Below are positions 1-8,441 of a stretch of 49,938 nucleotides of DNA, piece after piece (position 1 is the stretch's first letter; each line of letters begins with the position of its first letter). The stretch covers positions 1-49,938 of the forward strand of contig JADHNT010000005.1 of the NCBI GenBank assembly GCA_016779385.1, in the 5' to 3' direction. The DNA is from Pseudomonadales bacterium (GTDB lineage Bacteria; Pseudomonadota; Gammaproteobacteria; Pseudomonadales; Azotimanducaceae). The notes under the pieces are model-generated. The model searched no databases. It was not told the DNA's origin and was given only the letters and a program-made list of their open reading frames with translations. A program made the translations under genes and the position numbers.

Positions 1-1152
1 GGTTTGGAGCACCGCTGCGCCATGAATGGCCGTGATCACCCCCAGCTGGGTCCAGCCAAACCAGGCGACGAACTGGGCGGCGAAGAACATCAGTACCAGG
101 TAGCCCGCCATGGTGGCCATGGTGCTTTCCATGGCCTCCATGATCGCCGAGGTGGAGGGTAGGGTCCCCGCGGCGCGGCCGTAGGCAATGCCGGCGGCAG
201 CGGCAAAGAGCGCGATGAGAACCACAATGGCTGAAATCGCTGTGGAGCCCAGGATACTCCCGGTTTCCGGATTCCGAAGTACGCCGTCCGCGGGCAGGAG
301 GCCCCAAAACACCAGACCCAGCCCGGCTAGGCTCACCCAGCCCGCGGCCCGTAGTCCCTTTTCCGAGCCGGTCAGGGCGGCGGGGTCGTCGTCTCTCTCT
401 GCAACCTCTCCTGTGTAGGTTCCAAGGCGGGGTGCGGTGATTCGCTCCGTCACCCAGGTTCCGGCGACGGCGATCAGCGCTGTGGAGGCAATAATGAACC
501 ACCAGTTACCTGCCGCAGTGACCTCGTAGCTGGGGTCGATGAGCCGAGCCGCCTCCGTGGACAGGCCGCCGAGCAGGGCATCCAGGGAACCGATCATGAG
601 GTTGGCGGAGTAGCCTGCGGAGACACCGGCGAAGGCCGCAGCGATGCCCGCAAAGGGATGGCGCCCGGCGGCGTGGAAGAGCCAGCCGGCCAGGGGAATC
701 AGCACCACGTAGCCGGCGTCGGCGGCGAGGCTCGAGAGCACGCCCGCAAACACCACGAGAAAGCTCAGCTGGGAGGGGCGTGCCGCCCGTACCAGGCGAG
801 CCAGAAGCGCCCCGAGAAGCCCCGAGCGCTCCGCAATGCCAAGGCCCAGCATGGCGACGAGGACGGTCCCGAGGGGCGCGAAGCTGGTGAAGTTCTTCAC
901 CGTCCCCTCGAGCATGCGGCGGATACCCGGGCCGTCGAGCAGGCTGACGGCCTTCACTTCGGCGCCGGTGATGGGATGGATGGCCGACCAGCCCAAAGCC
1001 CCGGCCAGGCCCGAGAGGAGCACAACGCCCAAGGCCAGGGCGGCAAAGAGCGTGGCGGGGTGGGGCAGCGAGTTGCCTAGGCGCTCAATCCGGTTCAGGA
1101 TGCTGGCCACTCTCGCCGCTTCATCCGCAAGGGGTCCCGTGTCCCGGTTCAT
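1..1152 (-). CDS. AbgT-family transporter, C-terminus cut by window edge
   Basis: Inner-membrane transporter of the AbgT family, whose known members import p-aminobenzoyl-glutamate or export sulfonamides and folate-related compounds. The reverse-strand translation gives 384 residues starting MNRDTGPLADEAAR and continuing with many hydrophobic helices. Family-typical stretches are visible: LNRIERLGNSLPHP at the N-terminus and GYSANLMIGSLDALLGGLST in the middle, followed by a region ending NWWFI. The gene runs off the left edge, so the last helices are missing. The start is supported by a GGAG ribosome-binding sequence six bases before the ATG. It is divergent from the AcoX-like gene with only 66 bases between them. 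The substrate cannot be told from sequence. Confidence 0.88.
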   Translation of the reverse strand, partial: MNRDTGPLADEAARVASILNRIERLGNSLPHPATLFAALALGVVLLSGLAGALGWSAIHPITGAEVKAVSLLDGPGIRRMLEGTVKNFTSFAPLGTVLVAMLGLGIAERSGLLGALLARLVRAARPSQLSFLVVFAGVLSSLAADAGYVVLIPLAGWLFHAAGRHPFAGIAAAFAGVSAGYSANLMIGSLDALLGGLSTEAARLIDPSYEVTAAGNWWFIIASTALIAVAGTWVTERITAPRLGTYTGEVAERDDDPAALTGSEKGLRAAGWVSLAGLGLVFWGLLPADGVLRNPETGSILGSTAISAIVVLIALFAAAAGIAYGRAAGTLPSTSAIMEAMESTMATMAGYLVLMFFAAQFVAWFGWTQLGVITAIHGAAVLQT

Positions 1153-1218
1153 TTTTCGCTCCCGTCCCATGTGCCGAAAGGCCCATCCTCGCCCGCAGCG
1201 CCCGGTGGCGGCAAGTTG

Positions 1219-2211
1219 ATGACGGCCCGTCGTGGACGCATCGGCATCATTGCGAATCCCATGGCTGGCCGAGACGTGCGGCGCTTGGCGGCCCGGGCCT
1301 CCGAGGTCACGCACCAAGCGAAGCGGGAAATGGTGGCCCGCATTGCCGCCGGAGCCGACGCCGCCGGGGTGGAATGCCTTGCCGTACACGCCGAGCCCTG
1401 GCGCATTGGCACCGGTGCCCTGGAGGGCATGGAGCTTGGCGCCCGGGTGGAAGTGGTGGAGCCCGGCCCCCTAAGGCATGGCGGCGAAGACACCGCCGCC
1501 GCGGCCCTGGCCATGAAGGACCTGGGCGTGACCGTGCTTGTGGTGCTGGGGGGGGACGGAACGCACCGGGCCGTGGCCCAGGTTTGGCCCGAAGCCCCTA
1601 TGGTGGCGGTCTCCACGGGGACCAATAACGTCTTTCCGAGCCTGGTGGAGCCGACCCTTGCGGGATGGGCCGCCGGGCTCGTGGCCAGTGGCAAGGTGCC
1701 CCTGGCGTCCCATTCCCGGCGCAGCAAGGTGGTGCGGGTGCGCCCCTATGATGGCTTGGCCACCTTGGCGCTTATCGATGCGGTGTTGCTACGGAATGAT
1801 CACGTTGGTAACCGCCTGCCTATGGCGCCGGAAAATATTGATCGCGCGCTGCTGACCGTCGCGTCCCCCGCGTCCGTCGGCATCTCACCCCTCGGGGGCA
1901 TGCTGGCACCCCTGAGCGCCCATGAAGACGGTGGCGTTCTCGTGACCTGCAACCGGAGCCCAGGCGATCGTCGCCTCACCGTGCCCCTGTCCCCGGGGCG
2001 ATTCTGGGAGGTGTCCGTGGCCGAGGCTCATCGCGTAGCCAGTGCCGTGACGGTGCTCTTTGAAGGTCCGGGGGTGATCGCCCTCGATGGCGATCGGGAG
2101 ATCAAGCTCGGCCTCCGGGAGCGCGCCCGTCTGCACGTGGAGCGCGCGGGCCCTCGGGTCATTGATGTCTCTGCTGTGCTCCATACCGCCGCCGAGGCGG
2201 ATCTCTTCTAG
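1219..2211 (+). CDS. AcoX-like ATP-NAD kinase family protein
   Basis: Cytosolic protein of the NAD-kinase/diacylglycerol-kinase fold, closest in style to AcoX, a protein found with acetoin-degradation genes whose exact role is not settled. The N-terminus reads GRIGIIANPMAGRDVRRL, the nucleotide-binding signature GGDGT follows near residue 115, and then STGTNNVFP, all typical of AcoX. No acetoin dehydrogenase genes (acoABC) lie nearby, so the role here is open. I chose the ATG at 1219 because GGTGGCGG precedes it at a suitable distance and homology begins there. An in-frame ATG at 1171 would add 16 low-complexity residues and lie only 18 bases from the divergent AbgT start. It is followed 45 bases later by fabV. 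Confidence 0.8.
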   Translation: MTARRGRIGIIANPMAGRDVRRLAARASEVTHQAKREMVARIAAGADAAGVECLAVHAEPWRIGTGALEGMELGARVEVVEPGPLRHGGEDTAAAALAMKDLGVTVLVVLGGDGTHRAVAQVWPEAPMVAVSTGTNNVFPSLVEPTLAGWAAGLVASGKVPLASHSRRSKVVRVRPYDGLATLALIDAVLLRNDHVGNRLPMAPENIDRALLTVASPASVGISPLGGMLAPLSAHEDGGVLVTCNRSPGDRRLTVPLSPGRFWEVSVAEAHRVASAVTVLFEGPGVIALDGDREIKLGLRERARLHVERAGPRVIDVSAVLHTAAEADLF

Positions 2212-2217
2212 GCCCGC

Positions 2218-2227
2218 TTGCTACAAT
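2218..2227 (+). promoter_or_regulatory. candidate extended -10 promoter for fabV
   Basis: TTGCTACAAT contains the extended -10 motif TGn followed by TACAAT (five of six matches to TATAAT). It lies 30 bases before the fabV start, just after the AcoX-like stop. No good -35 box is present, as is usual for extended -10 promoters. The call is by motif only. Confidence 0.4.
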
Positions 2228-2256
2228 GGCGAGTCTGGAAACGAAAAGGAAAACCC

Positions 2257-3447
2257 ATGATCGTTAAGCCTCGCATCCGCGGCTTCATCTGCACCACGGC
2301 TCATCCCCTGGGCTGCGCCGAAAGCGTTGATGCGCAGGTGCGGACGGTGCAGGGGCAGGCGCCACTGAAGGACGGCCCTAAGCGCGTGCTCGTGCTCGGC
2401 TGCTCCGCGGGCTATGGCCTTGCGTCGCGCATCTCGGCGGCCTTCGGAGCCGGGGCGGAAACCCTCGGCGTGTCCTTTGAAAAGGCGCCCACGGAAGGCA
2501 AGACGGGCAGCGCGGGCTACTACTGCAACCGCGCCTTCGAGCGTGCCTCGGAGGCGGCTGGGCTCTGGACCCAAACGCTGGAGGGGGACGCATTCTCGGA
2601 GGCCCTGAAGGCGGAGGTTGTGAGTACCTTGAAGGATCGCGGCCCGGTAGATCTGATTGTGTACAGCTTGGCCTCCCCGGTGCGCCAGGATCCGGATACG
2701 GGGGTGTTGTGGCGCAGCGTCATCAAGCCCATGGGGGAGCGCTTCCACGTTAAAACCCTGAACGTGGATAAGGGCGAGGTGCATGACCTCGATCTCGAGC
2801 CTGCCACGGAGGAGGAAGTGGCCGCCACCGTAAAGGTGATGGGCGGGGAAGACTGGGAGCGCTGGGTTTCCGCCCTCGCGGACGCTGACTTACTCGCCCC
2901 AGGCTGCCAAACCGTGGCCTATACCTACATTGGCAGCGAACTGACCTGGCCCATCTATTGGCATGCGACCCTGGGCAAGGCGAAGGAAGACCTCGACCGC
3001 GCTGCTGCTGCGCTCCGCCAGCGCCTCGCGGCAAAGGGCGGGGATGCGCGGGTGGCCGTATTGAAAGCCGTAGTGACCCAGGCCAGCGCCGCCATTCCTG
3101 TGGTGCCCCTTTATGCGTCGCTCCTGTTCCGTGTCATGAAAGAGCAAAATGTTCATGAAACGATCATCGAACACATCTGGCGCCTCTTTGACACCGGGCT
3201 TTATGGCAATCAGGCCGGGCTTGATGAGGCGGGCCGGCTGCGCTTGGATGATTGGGAGCTAACGGAGGCGGTGCAAACGGAAGTGAAGCGTCGCTGGCCC
3301 CTGGTGACCACGGAGAACCTGGAGGCGCTCGCCGATCTTGAGGAGTTTCGCCGAGCGTTCCTACAGGTGTTTGGCTTCGCCATTCCCGGCGTGGACTACG
3401 AGCAAGCGGTGGACCCACTCACCATCGAGCCCCCGGCCTCCGCCTAG
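2257..3447 (+). CDS. fabV: enoyl-[acyl-carrier-protein] reductase FabV
   Basis: NADH-dependent enoyl-ACP reductase for the last step of each fatty-acid elongation cycle. FabV is the triclosan-tolerant isozyme, larger than FabI. The 396-residue product begins MIVKPRIRGFICTTAHPLGC, the classical FabV N-terminus, has the nucleotide-binding GCSAGYGLASRI near residue 48, and carries the catalytic Y-x8-K pair as YWHATLGKAK (Tyr234, Lys243). The ATG at 2257 is preceded by AAAGGA at a proper distance; an in-frame start at 2218 lies in the probable promoter and was rejected. No fabI is present in this window, so whether FabV is the only enoyl reductase cannot be judged. Confidence 0.97.
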   Translation: MIVKPRIRGFICTTAHPLGCAESVDAQVRTVQGQAPLKDGPKRVLVLGCSAGYGLASRISAAFGAGAETLGVSFEKAPTEGKTGSAGYYCNRAFERASEAAGLWTQTLEGDAFSEALKAEVVSTLKDRGPVDLIVYSLASPVRQDPDTGVLWRSVIKPMGERFHVKTLNVDKGEVHDLDLEPATEEEVAATVKVMGGEDWERWVSALADADLLAPGCQTVAYTYIGSELTWPIYWHATLGKAKEDLDRAAAALRQRLAAKGGDARVAVLKAVVTQASAAIPVVPLYASLLFRVMKEQNVHETIIEHIWRLFDTGLYGNQAGLDEAGRLRLDDWELTEAVQTEVKRRWPLVTTENLEALADLEEFRRAFLQVFGFAIPGVDYEQAVDPLTIEPPASA

Positions 3448-3494
3448 GGCTGGGCGGGCCGAGGCGCGGGTCTTCCTAAGGAGCGGATGCGGAC

Positions 3495-4442
3495 ATGCTG
3501 TACGCCTATCGAATCCAGAAGGGCAGCCTCCAGCAGGTGGAGGATCCGGCGCTCCACGCCCAGTGCGATTGGCTCGATCTCGTCGCGCCCGATGAGGCAG
3601 AGCGGGCCCTCGTGGACGTGCGCTTCGGGGAAGTGCTGCCCACCGCCGATGATATGGAGGAGCTCGAGGCTTCTTCGCGCTACTTCACCGACGAAGATGG
3701 CATTCACGTCCATTCCCTCTTCATGTACCGCGCCGATGGTCGGCCCCGGAATGGCACCGTGGCCTTCACGCTCACAAGGGCCCGGCTCCTGTCCTCCCGG
3801 GACAACGAAATGCCGGATTTCCGACTTATGCGCCTGCGTGTGCGCAATGCTCGGGTGCTGGCGGAATCGCCCCTTCGGGTGCTCCTCGCACTGCTGGAGC
3901 AGAAGGTTGATCACCTCGCCGATGAGCTCGAGGAGCTCTACGCCACCCTCGAAGCCGTGAGCCAGTCCGTGCTGAAGGAAGACGAGGACGGAGACCGCAC
4001 CCTTGAAGATGACATCGATGAGCTGGCAGAGATCGAAGATACGAACGGTAAGGTGCGCCTATGCCTACTGGATACGCAGCGCTCCGTATCCTTCCTCATG
4101 CGTCACATTCGCGATGACAACGACGCCCTGGCCACCTGCCGGGAGATACTCCGGGATGCGGAATCCCTGCTCACCCACACCACCTTCGTGTTTGAGAAGG
4201 TGAACTTCCTCATGGCTGCGGCTCAAGGCTTCATCAGCATTCAGCAGAATCAGATCATCAAGATCTTTTCCATTGCGGCCGTGGTGTTCCTGCCCCCCAC
4301 CCTCGTGGCGAGCATCTACGGCATGAACTTCGCATTCATGCCAGAGCTGCAATGGAAGGGGGGCTATCCCTTTGCCCTGGGCCTCATGGTCCTGGCGGGC
4401 ATCGCCCCCTACCTCTTTTTTAAGCGCAAGGGCTGGCTCTAG
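3495..4442 (+). CDS. corA: magnesium/cobalt transporter CorA
   Basis: Pentameric inner-membrane channel for Mg2+ (also Co2+ and Ni2+). The 315-residue protein has a large acidic, helical cytoplasmic domain and ends with two membrane helices. The signature YGMNF sits between them, at the end of the first helix (VVFLPPTLVASIYGMNF), and the protein ends in the basic tail FFKRKGWL. The start has TAAGGAG 12-18 bases upstream. It follows fabV in the same direction by 47 bases and meets the leftward MFS gene tail to tail with only 10 bases between stop codons. Confidence 0.96.
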   Translation: MLYAYRIQKGSLQQVEDPALHAQCDWLDLVAPDEAERALVDVRFGEVLPTADDMEELEASSRYFTDEDGIHVHSLFMYRADGRPRNGTVAFTLTRARLLSSRDNEMPDFRLMRLRVRNARVLAESPLRVLLALLEQKVDHLADELEELYATLEAVSQSVLKEDEDGDRTLEDDIDELAEIEDTNGKVRLCLLDTQRSVSFLMRHIRDDNDALATCREILRDAESLLTHTTFVFEKVNFLMAAAQGFISIQQNQIIKIFSIAAVVFLPPTLVASIYGMNFAFMPELQWKGGYPFALGLMVLAGIAPYLFFKRKGWL

Positions 4443-4452
4443 GCCCGGGCGC

Positions 4453-5742
4453 CTAAGCGCCGTGGAGGGCGAAGAGCCGGTCTCGGTCGGCGGTGAAGCG
4501 GCGCCCTGCGAGGAAGAATAGGGGCATGGCCAGTAGGCTGATCACCGTGAAGACCACCAGGGTCCAGGTATAGGGCTGGGCCACGCCGGCTTCGAGCATC
4601 CAGTCGATGCAGATGCCTCCTGCCGTAATGCCAAAGCCCAGGCCCACGAGATTCAGCATCAGGATGTAAAAAGCCACAACGGTGGCGCGGATCTGCGTTG
4701 GCACGAGCTCCTGCACGGAGGCGAAGGTGGGTCCGTAGAAGGCCCCAAGCTGGAAGTAGCCTACAAATACCCCGACCCAGAACCAGATCGTGTCCGGATC
4801 AACGATGCGATAGAGGACGTTGAAGGGGGCCAGCACGAGGAGGATCCAAAACAGAAACGTAGCGCGCCCCTGCCCTGTACGTTTCTGCCACCAGTCCCCG
4901 CCCATGCCGCCGAAGAGGTTTCCGAGCACCCCCGCCGTTACGGCGATCCAGCCAGTGGTTTCGGCGATATAGGCGCGTTCAAAGCCCCGCTCCTGCACGT
5001 ACCAAAGTTGATCGAAGGCCGCCGCGCCGAGAATAAAGTGAAGGGCCACGCCCCCGGCCATGGTGAGGGCCAGGGCCGGAGAGGAGCGCAGGGCCTTGGC
5101 AGCGGTGTTGAAGATTTCCTTCAGCTTTGGCCGCTCCGCGTTCCCGTCGGCGCTGTGGCGCCGCGGCGTCTCCTTCACAAACAACATGACCACAGCCAGG
5201 GCGATGCCCAGAGCACCGAGCAGATAGAAGCAGTTTCGCCAGCCGATGCTGGGCCCCAGGGTGCCCGCAATCACCAGGGACGCGCCGACCCCAATGGGTA
5301 CGCCCATGTAGTAAACCCCAGCGGCAAAGCCCAGGCGCGACGGTGGGAAGCGATCGGCGAGCATGGACATGGAGGTCGGCGTGAGCACCGATTCCCCCAC
5401 TCCGATGAACATGCGCGGCACGGCAAGGGACGCGAAGCCCCGGGCGGCGCCGGAGAGGGCCGTGAGGGCGCTCCAGAGGGCGAGCCCTGCGGCCACGAGG
5501 CGAGGGCGATGCAGAAGATCAGCGGCGGCCCCCATAAACAGGCCCATGACGGCGTAGAAAACGATGAAGGCAAAGCCCGTGAGCAGACCAAACTGGGCGT
5601 TGCTCAGGCCTAGATCGGGCACGATGAAATTGGCGAAGCTGGCGAGCAGTTGGCGGTCGACAAAGTTCATGACGTTCAGCAAGGCCAAAAAGGCCAAAAA
5701 GCCATAGTGGCGTAGCGCCACCGTTTCTCCTTGATCGATCAT
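4453..5742 (-). CDS. major facilitator superfamily transporter, spinster-like
   Basis: A 429-residue, about 12-helix inner-membrane carrier of the major facilitator superfamily. The first helix reads LNVMNFVDRQLLASF, typical of the spinster-like/sugar-phosphate-type MFS subgroup in proteobacteria, followed by GLLTGFAFIVFYAVMGLFMG and a basic loop LLHRPRLV. The substrate is unknown. It is the last gene of a leftward set with the PRPP-synthetase homologue 45 bases upstream and the serine hydrolase before that, suggesting shared transcription. Members of this subgroup carry organic anions, sugar phosphates or lipids in different organisms, so no specific cargo is assigned. Confidence 0.88.
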   Translation of the reverse strand: MIDQGETVALRHYGFLAFLALLNVMNFVDRQLLASFANFIVPDLGLSNAQFGLLTGFAFIVFYAVMGLFMGAAADLLHRPRLVAAGLALWSALTALSGAARGFASLAVPRMFIGVGESVLTPTSMSMLADRFPPSRLGFAAGVYYMGVPIGVGASLVIAGTLGPSIGWRNCFYLLGALGIALAVVMLFVKETPRRHSADGNAERPKLKEIFNTAAKALRSSPALALTMAGGVALHFILGAAAFDQLWYVQERGFERAYIAETTGWIAVTAGVLGNLFGGMGGDWWQKRTGQGRATFLFWILLVLAPFNVLYRIVDPDTIWFWVGVFVGYFQLGAFYGPTFASVQELVPTQIRATVVAFYILMLNLVGLGFGITAGGICIDWMLEAGVAQPYTWTLVVFTVISLLAMPLFFLAGRRFTADRDRLFALHGA

Positions 5743-5787
5743 CAGGCTCCCCTCCCTCGAACGTTGAATGCCCCCCCCCGCGTTGCG

Positions 5788-7038
5788 CTAGACGCCCTCC
5801 CCGGGGTGAATGTGCATGCGTCGCCCGGTGAGTTCCGGTAGCTGCTCGTTTGACCAGATCTTGCGCAAAAAGCGCGGATTCTTCGATGACATATCGATTT
5901 GGTAGAGGCTGTCTTCCCGCAACGCCTTAGCCCGCCCTTCCAGGCCCAACAGATCCGCGAGGTAGCGCGCCAGCCAGCGCTCAATCTTCAGCACCACCAT
6001 CTTTCGCCGTAGCCGCCCCTGCACGTCCCGGTTCAGCACCGTCGGCAGGGTGTTTAGGGTCAAAATTTCGTCGAGGGCGCCGTCGGCCATCTTCTGCCGG
6101 CCTTCGTCGCTGGCGTAGAAGTGGGTGACCCCGAAAACCACGCGCCGGGGCCGGAGGCTTCGTAGGTAGCGGCAGGCCTTCACCACCGTAGAGCCGGTGC
6201 GCACCATATCGTCGAGCAGCACCACGTCCCGCCCCGCCACCGCTTCCGCGGCGTCGGCGAAATCCGGGTGCAGAGTGATGTCCACGCTGCGCTCCCCGGA
6301 CCGGGCCTTATCGAGCACCACAAGCTTGGCCTCGCTTAAGCCGAGGCGCTCGAAGAGCTCGGTGACAAAAGGCCGGGCGCCCTTATCCGGGGCGCACAGC
6401 ACGAGCCCCTCTCCGTGTTCGCCGTGCTGAACGATATTGGCGTTTAGGAAGTAGTCGGCGTAAAGCTCGTAGGGAATGAGGTTGTGGAAACGGTCTTCGA
6501 AGATATCGGCGAAGACCCGCTGTACGGAGCGGCTGTGGTTATGGACCGTGATGACCCGGTCCACGCCAGCCACGCGTAGCAGCTGGGCGTAGAGTTGTCC
6601 CGTAAAGGGCTGGCCATCGAATTTTTTGAGGTCGTGGACATCACGATCGAAGTCCGTTTTCCCAAGGGCTGGGTGGGGGCCCCGATCCTGGGCGCTGTAG
6701 AACAGGTCGGGCTCCACGAGGATCACTTCGCTGGCGCCGTTTTCCTTGGCGGCCCGGGCCATGACGAGGGTGCGCATGGCCAGGTTCTGCCGGCTCATCA
6801 CCCGGGAGGTGGTGGAGACGATCACCACCGTTTTCCCCGTGAGCTGGCGACCGATGCGGGTCAGATCACTCTCGTCGGAGATGAAGCGGGGGCAGAACTC
6901 GCCGTTGGCGAAGGTCTTCATGCTGATGAGGTCAGCGATATCCGTGTTTTGCCCGATGGCGTAGGCCAGGTCGATAGCGAAGGGATCGTCGGAGGCATTC
7001 CCGACGATGATCAGCTTATCGGATAGCGCTTCGTTCAT
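5788..7038 (-). CDS. divergent long PRPP synthetase (ribose-phosphate pyrophosphokinase) homologue
   Basis: Homologue of phosphoribosyl-pyrophosphate synthetase, 416 residues against about 315 for the housekeeping enzyme. The phosphoribosyl-binding loop is clear as VVLLDDMVRTGSTVV, the flexible-loop region as LVVLDKARSGERS, and the N-terminal FANGE matches the usual FSDGE. The usual ATP-binding YARQDR reads YSAQDRG, so the first Arg is Ala, and the usual DLHA reads HNHS. About 80 residues at the C-terminus (from roughly LNTLPTVLNRD) have no counterpart in standard Prs. It sits between a serine hydrolase (13 bases upstream) and an MFS carrier. A standard prs gene is probably elsewhere; the function here may be specialised. 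Confidence 0.82.
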   Translation of the reverse strand: MNEALSDKLIIVGNASDDPFAIDLAYAIGQNTDIADLISMKTFANGEFCPRFISDESDLTRIGRQLTGKTVVIVSTTSRVMSRQNLAMRTLVMARAAKENGASEVILVEPDLFYSAQDRGPHPALGKTDFDRDVHDLKKFDGQPFTGQLYAQLLRVAGVDRVITVHNHSRSVQRVFADIFEDRFHNLIPYELYADYFLNANIVQHGEHGEGLVLCAPDKGARPFVTELFERLGLSEAKLVVLDKARSGERSVDITLHPDFADAAEAVAGRDVVLLDDMVRTGSTVVKACRYLRSLRPRRVVFGVTHFYASDEGRQKMADGALDEILTLNTLPTVLNRDVQGRLRRKMVVLKIERWLARYLADLLGLEGRAKALREDSLYQIDMSSKNPRFLRKIWSNEQLPELTGRRMHIHPGEGV

Positions 7039-7050
7039 GGACCGGGTTCC

Positions 7051-8283
7051 TTAGGCGCTGGGGAGCCAGCCGCCGCTTGCGCTGGACCCATAGCCCAGAC
7101 TTTCGTAGGTGGCATCAACGAGGCTTTGCCCACGATCGTTCAGCAAAAGCCCCGCGCCCATGGCGTTCATGGTGTAGCCAAAGGCGAGATCGCAGGCGGG
7201 ATCGGCGAAGCCCAGGGAGCCGCCGGCGCCCACATGGCCAAAGGCCGTTTCGCTGAGCACGCAGCTTTCGATGGCGCCGTGGGGCCGGGCCCGATTGTCC
7301 ATACTCTTCATAAAGCCCAGCGCAAAGCGCGAGGGGATGAGCAGAGTGGCATCCTGCTGCGTGGCCGCCGACACCGCGCCCATGCGGGCGACCTCATCGC
7401 GCGTGAAGAGCGCCCCGCCACCTGCGGCGAGGGGCGCAAAGAGCTTGGCGACGGATCGGGCGTTGCTCACCCCGCCGCCGCCGCCGAGTTCCGCCGCCAG
7501 GGCCTCCGGCGCGTTGGAATCGTGGCCGCCGCTGTTCAGCAGGGACAGGGCAGAGATGGACGTGGGGTCGCTGAGTAGCGCCTTTGTGAAATCCGTGATG
7601 GGGGTATGGGGCCCGGGCTTGAAAGGTACCATGGGGGCCACCCGGGGGAGGTCCTTCGTCGGCAGGCCAATGGCAAAGTCCAGGCCCAGGGGTTCGGCAA
7701 AGTGCTCTTTGAAGTAGGTGCCGAGGGACTTCCCGCTGGCTCGGCGCACCAGTTCGCCGACGGTCCAGCCGAAGCTCATCATGTGGTAGCCGTTGCGCAC
7801 CCCAGGGGTCCAGAAGGGGGCCTCCTGCGCGAGGCGCTCCACCATGTAATCCCAGTCGAGGTAGGCGCCGGGCTTCAGGGCTTCCCGGAAGGCGGGAACC
7901 CCCACGGAGTGGTTCAGCATCATGGCCACCGTGGCGTCTTCCTTTCCCGCCTGGGCGAACTCGGGCCAGATGCGCCGCACGGGGTCGTGCAGGGCGAAGG
8001 CGCCTTCGTGCATCAGATGATGGGCACAGAGCGCCGTGGCTGCCTTGGTCACGGAAAACACCAGGGAGACCGTGTCCGCTTCCCAGGCCTCGCTGCGTGC
8101 GCTGTCCTTGTGGCCTCCCCAGAGGTCGACGCAGGGGCGACCGCCCAGGCTCAGGGCGATGGAGGCGCCCAGCTCGCCGCGGGCTTTGAAATTCTCGATA
8201 AACGCGTCGAGGACGGGGGTAAAACGAGGATCCAGGGTGCCCTGAATGCGGCCCTCGTCTAGCTGAATATCGATGGTCTCCAC
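7051..8283 (-). CDS. beta-lactamase-fold serine hydrolase / esterase
   Basis: A 410-residue serine hydrolase of the class C beta-lactamase/EstB esterase family (Pfam Beta-lactamase). The nucleophile motif S-x-x-K reads SVTK (VFSVTKAATALCAHHL), the second-motif tyrosine is in NGYHMMSFGW, and the third-box equivalent is HVGAGGSLGF, with His instead of the Lys of true beta-lactamases. No secretion signal is visible (it starts METIDIQLDEGRIQG), so it is probably a cytoplasmic esterase or lipase rather than a drug-resistance enzyme. First gene of a leftward set with the long PRPP-synthetase homologue and an MFS carrier; divergent from the cyclase-like gene across 158 bases. Confidence 0.85.
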   Translation of the reverse strand: METIDIQLDEGRIQGTLDPRFTPVLDAFIENFKARGELGASIALSLGGRPCVDLWGGHKDSARSEAWEADTVSLVFSVTKAATALCAHHLMHEGAFALHDPVRRIWPEFAQAGKEDATVAMMLNHSVGVPAFREALKPGAYLDWDYMVERLAQEAPFWTPGVRNGYHMMSFGWTVGELVRRASGKSLGTYFKEHFAEPLGLDFAIGLPTKDLPRVAPMVPFKPGPHTPITDFTKALLSDPTSISALSLLNSGGHDSNAPEALAAELGGGGGVSNARSVAKLFAPLAAGGGALFTRDEVARMGAVSAATQQDATLLIPSRFALGFMKSMDNRARPHGAIESCVLSETAFGHVGAGGSLGFADPACDLAFGYTMNAMGAGLLLNDRGQSLVDATYESLGYGSSASGGWLPSA

Positions 8284-8441
8284 GATGCGCCTTGCCCCGG
8301 GGTGCTTCGAAGTGAGATCAGTCTACCTGCTGCGCTCGCGTTTTTCCCGGCTTGCTTTTGCCTTTATCGCACGGCGAGAGCCGTGACCTGGCGCCATACT
8401 CGGGGCCTCCTCGCCCCGGGCAAACAAGGGTCCGTCTGCCG

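Noticed and set aside
7051-8283. Possible antibiotic-resistance beta-lactamase
   Set aside because: SxxK is present, but there is no secretion signal and the KTG box is replaced by HVG, which fits esterase-type members.
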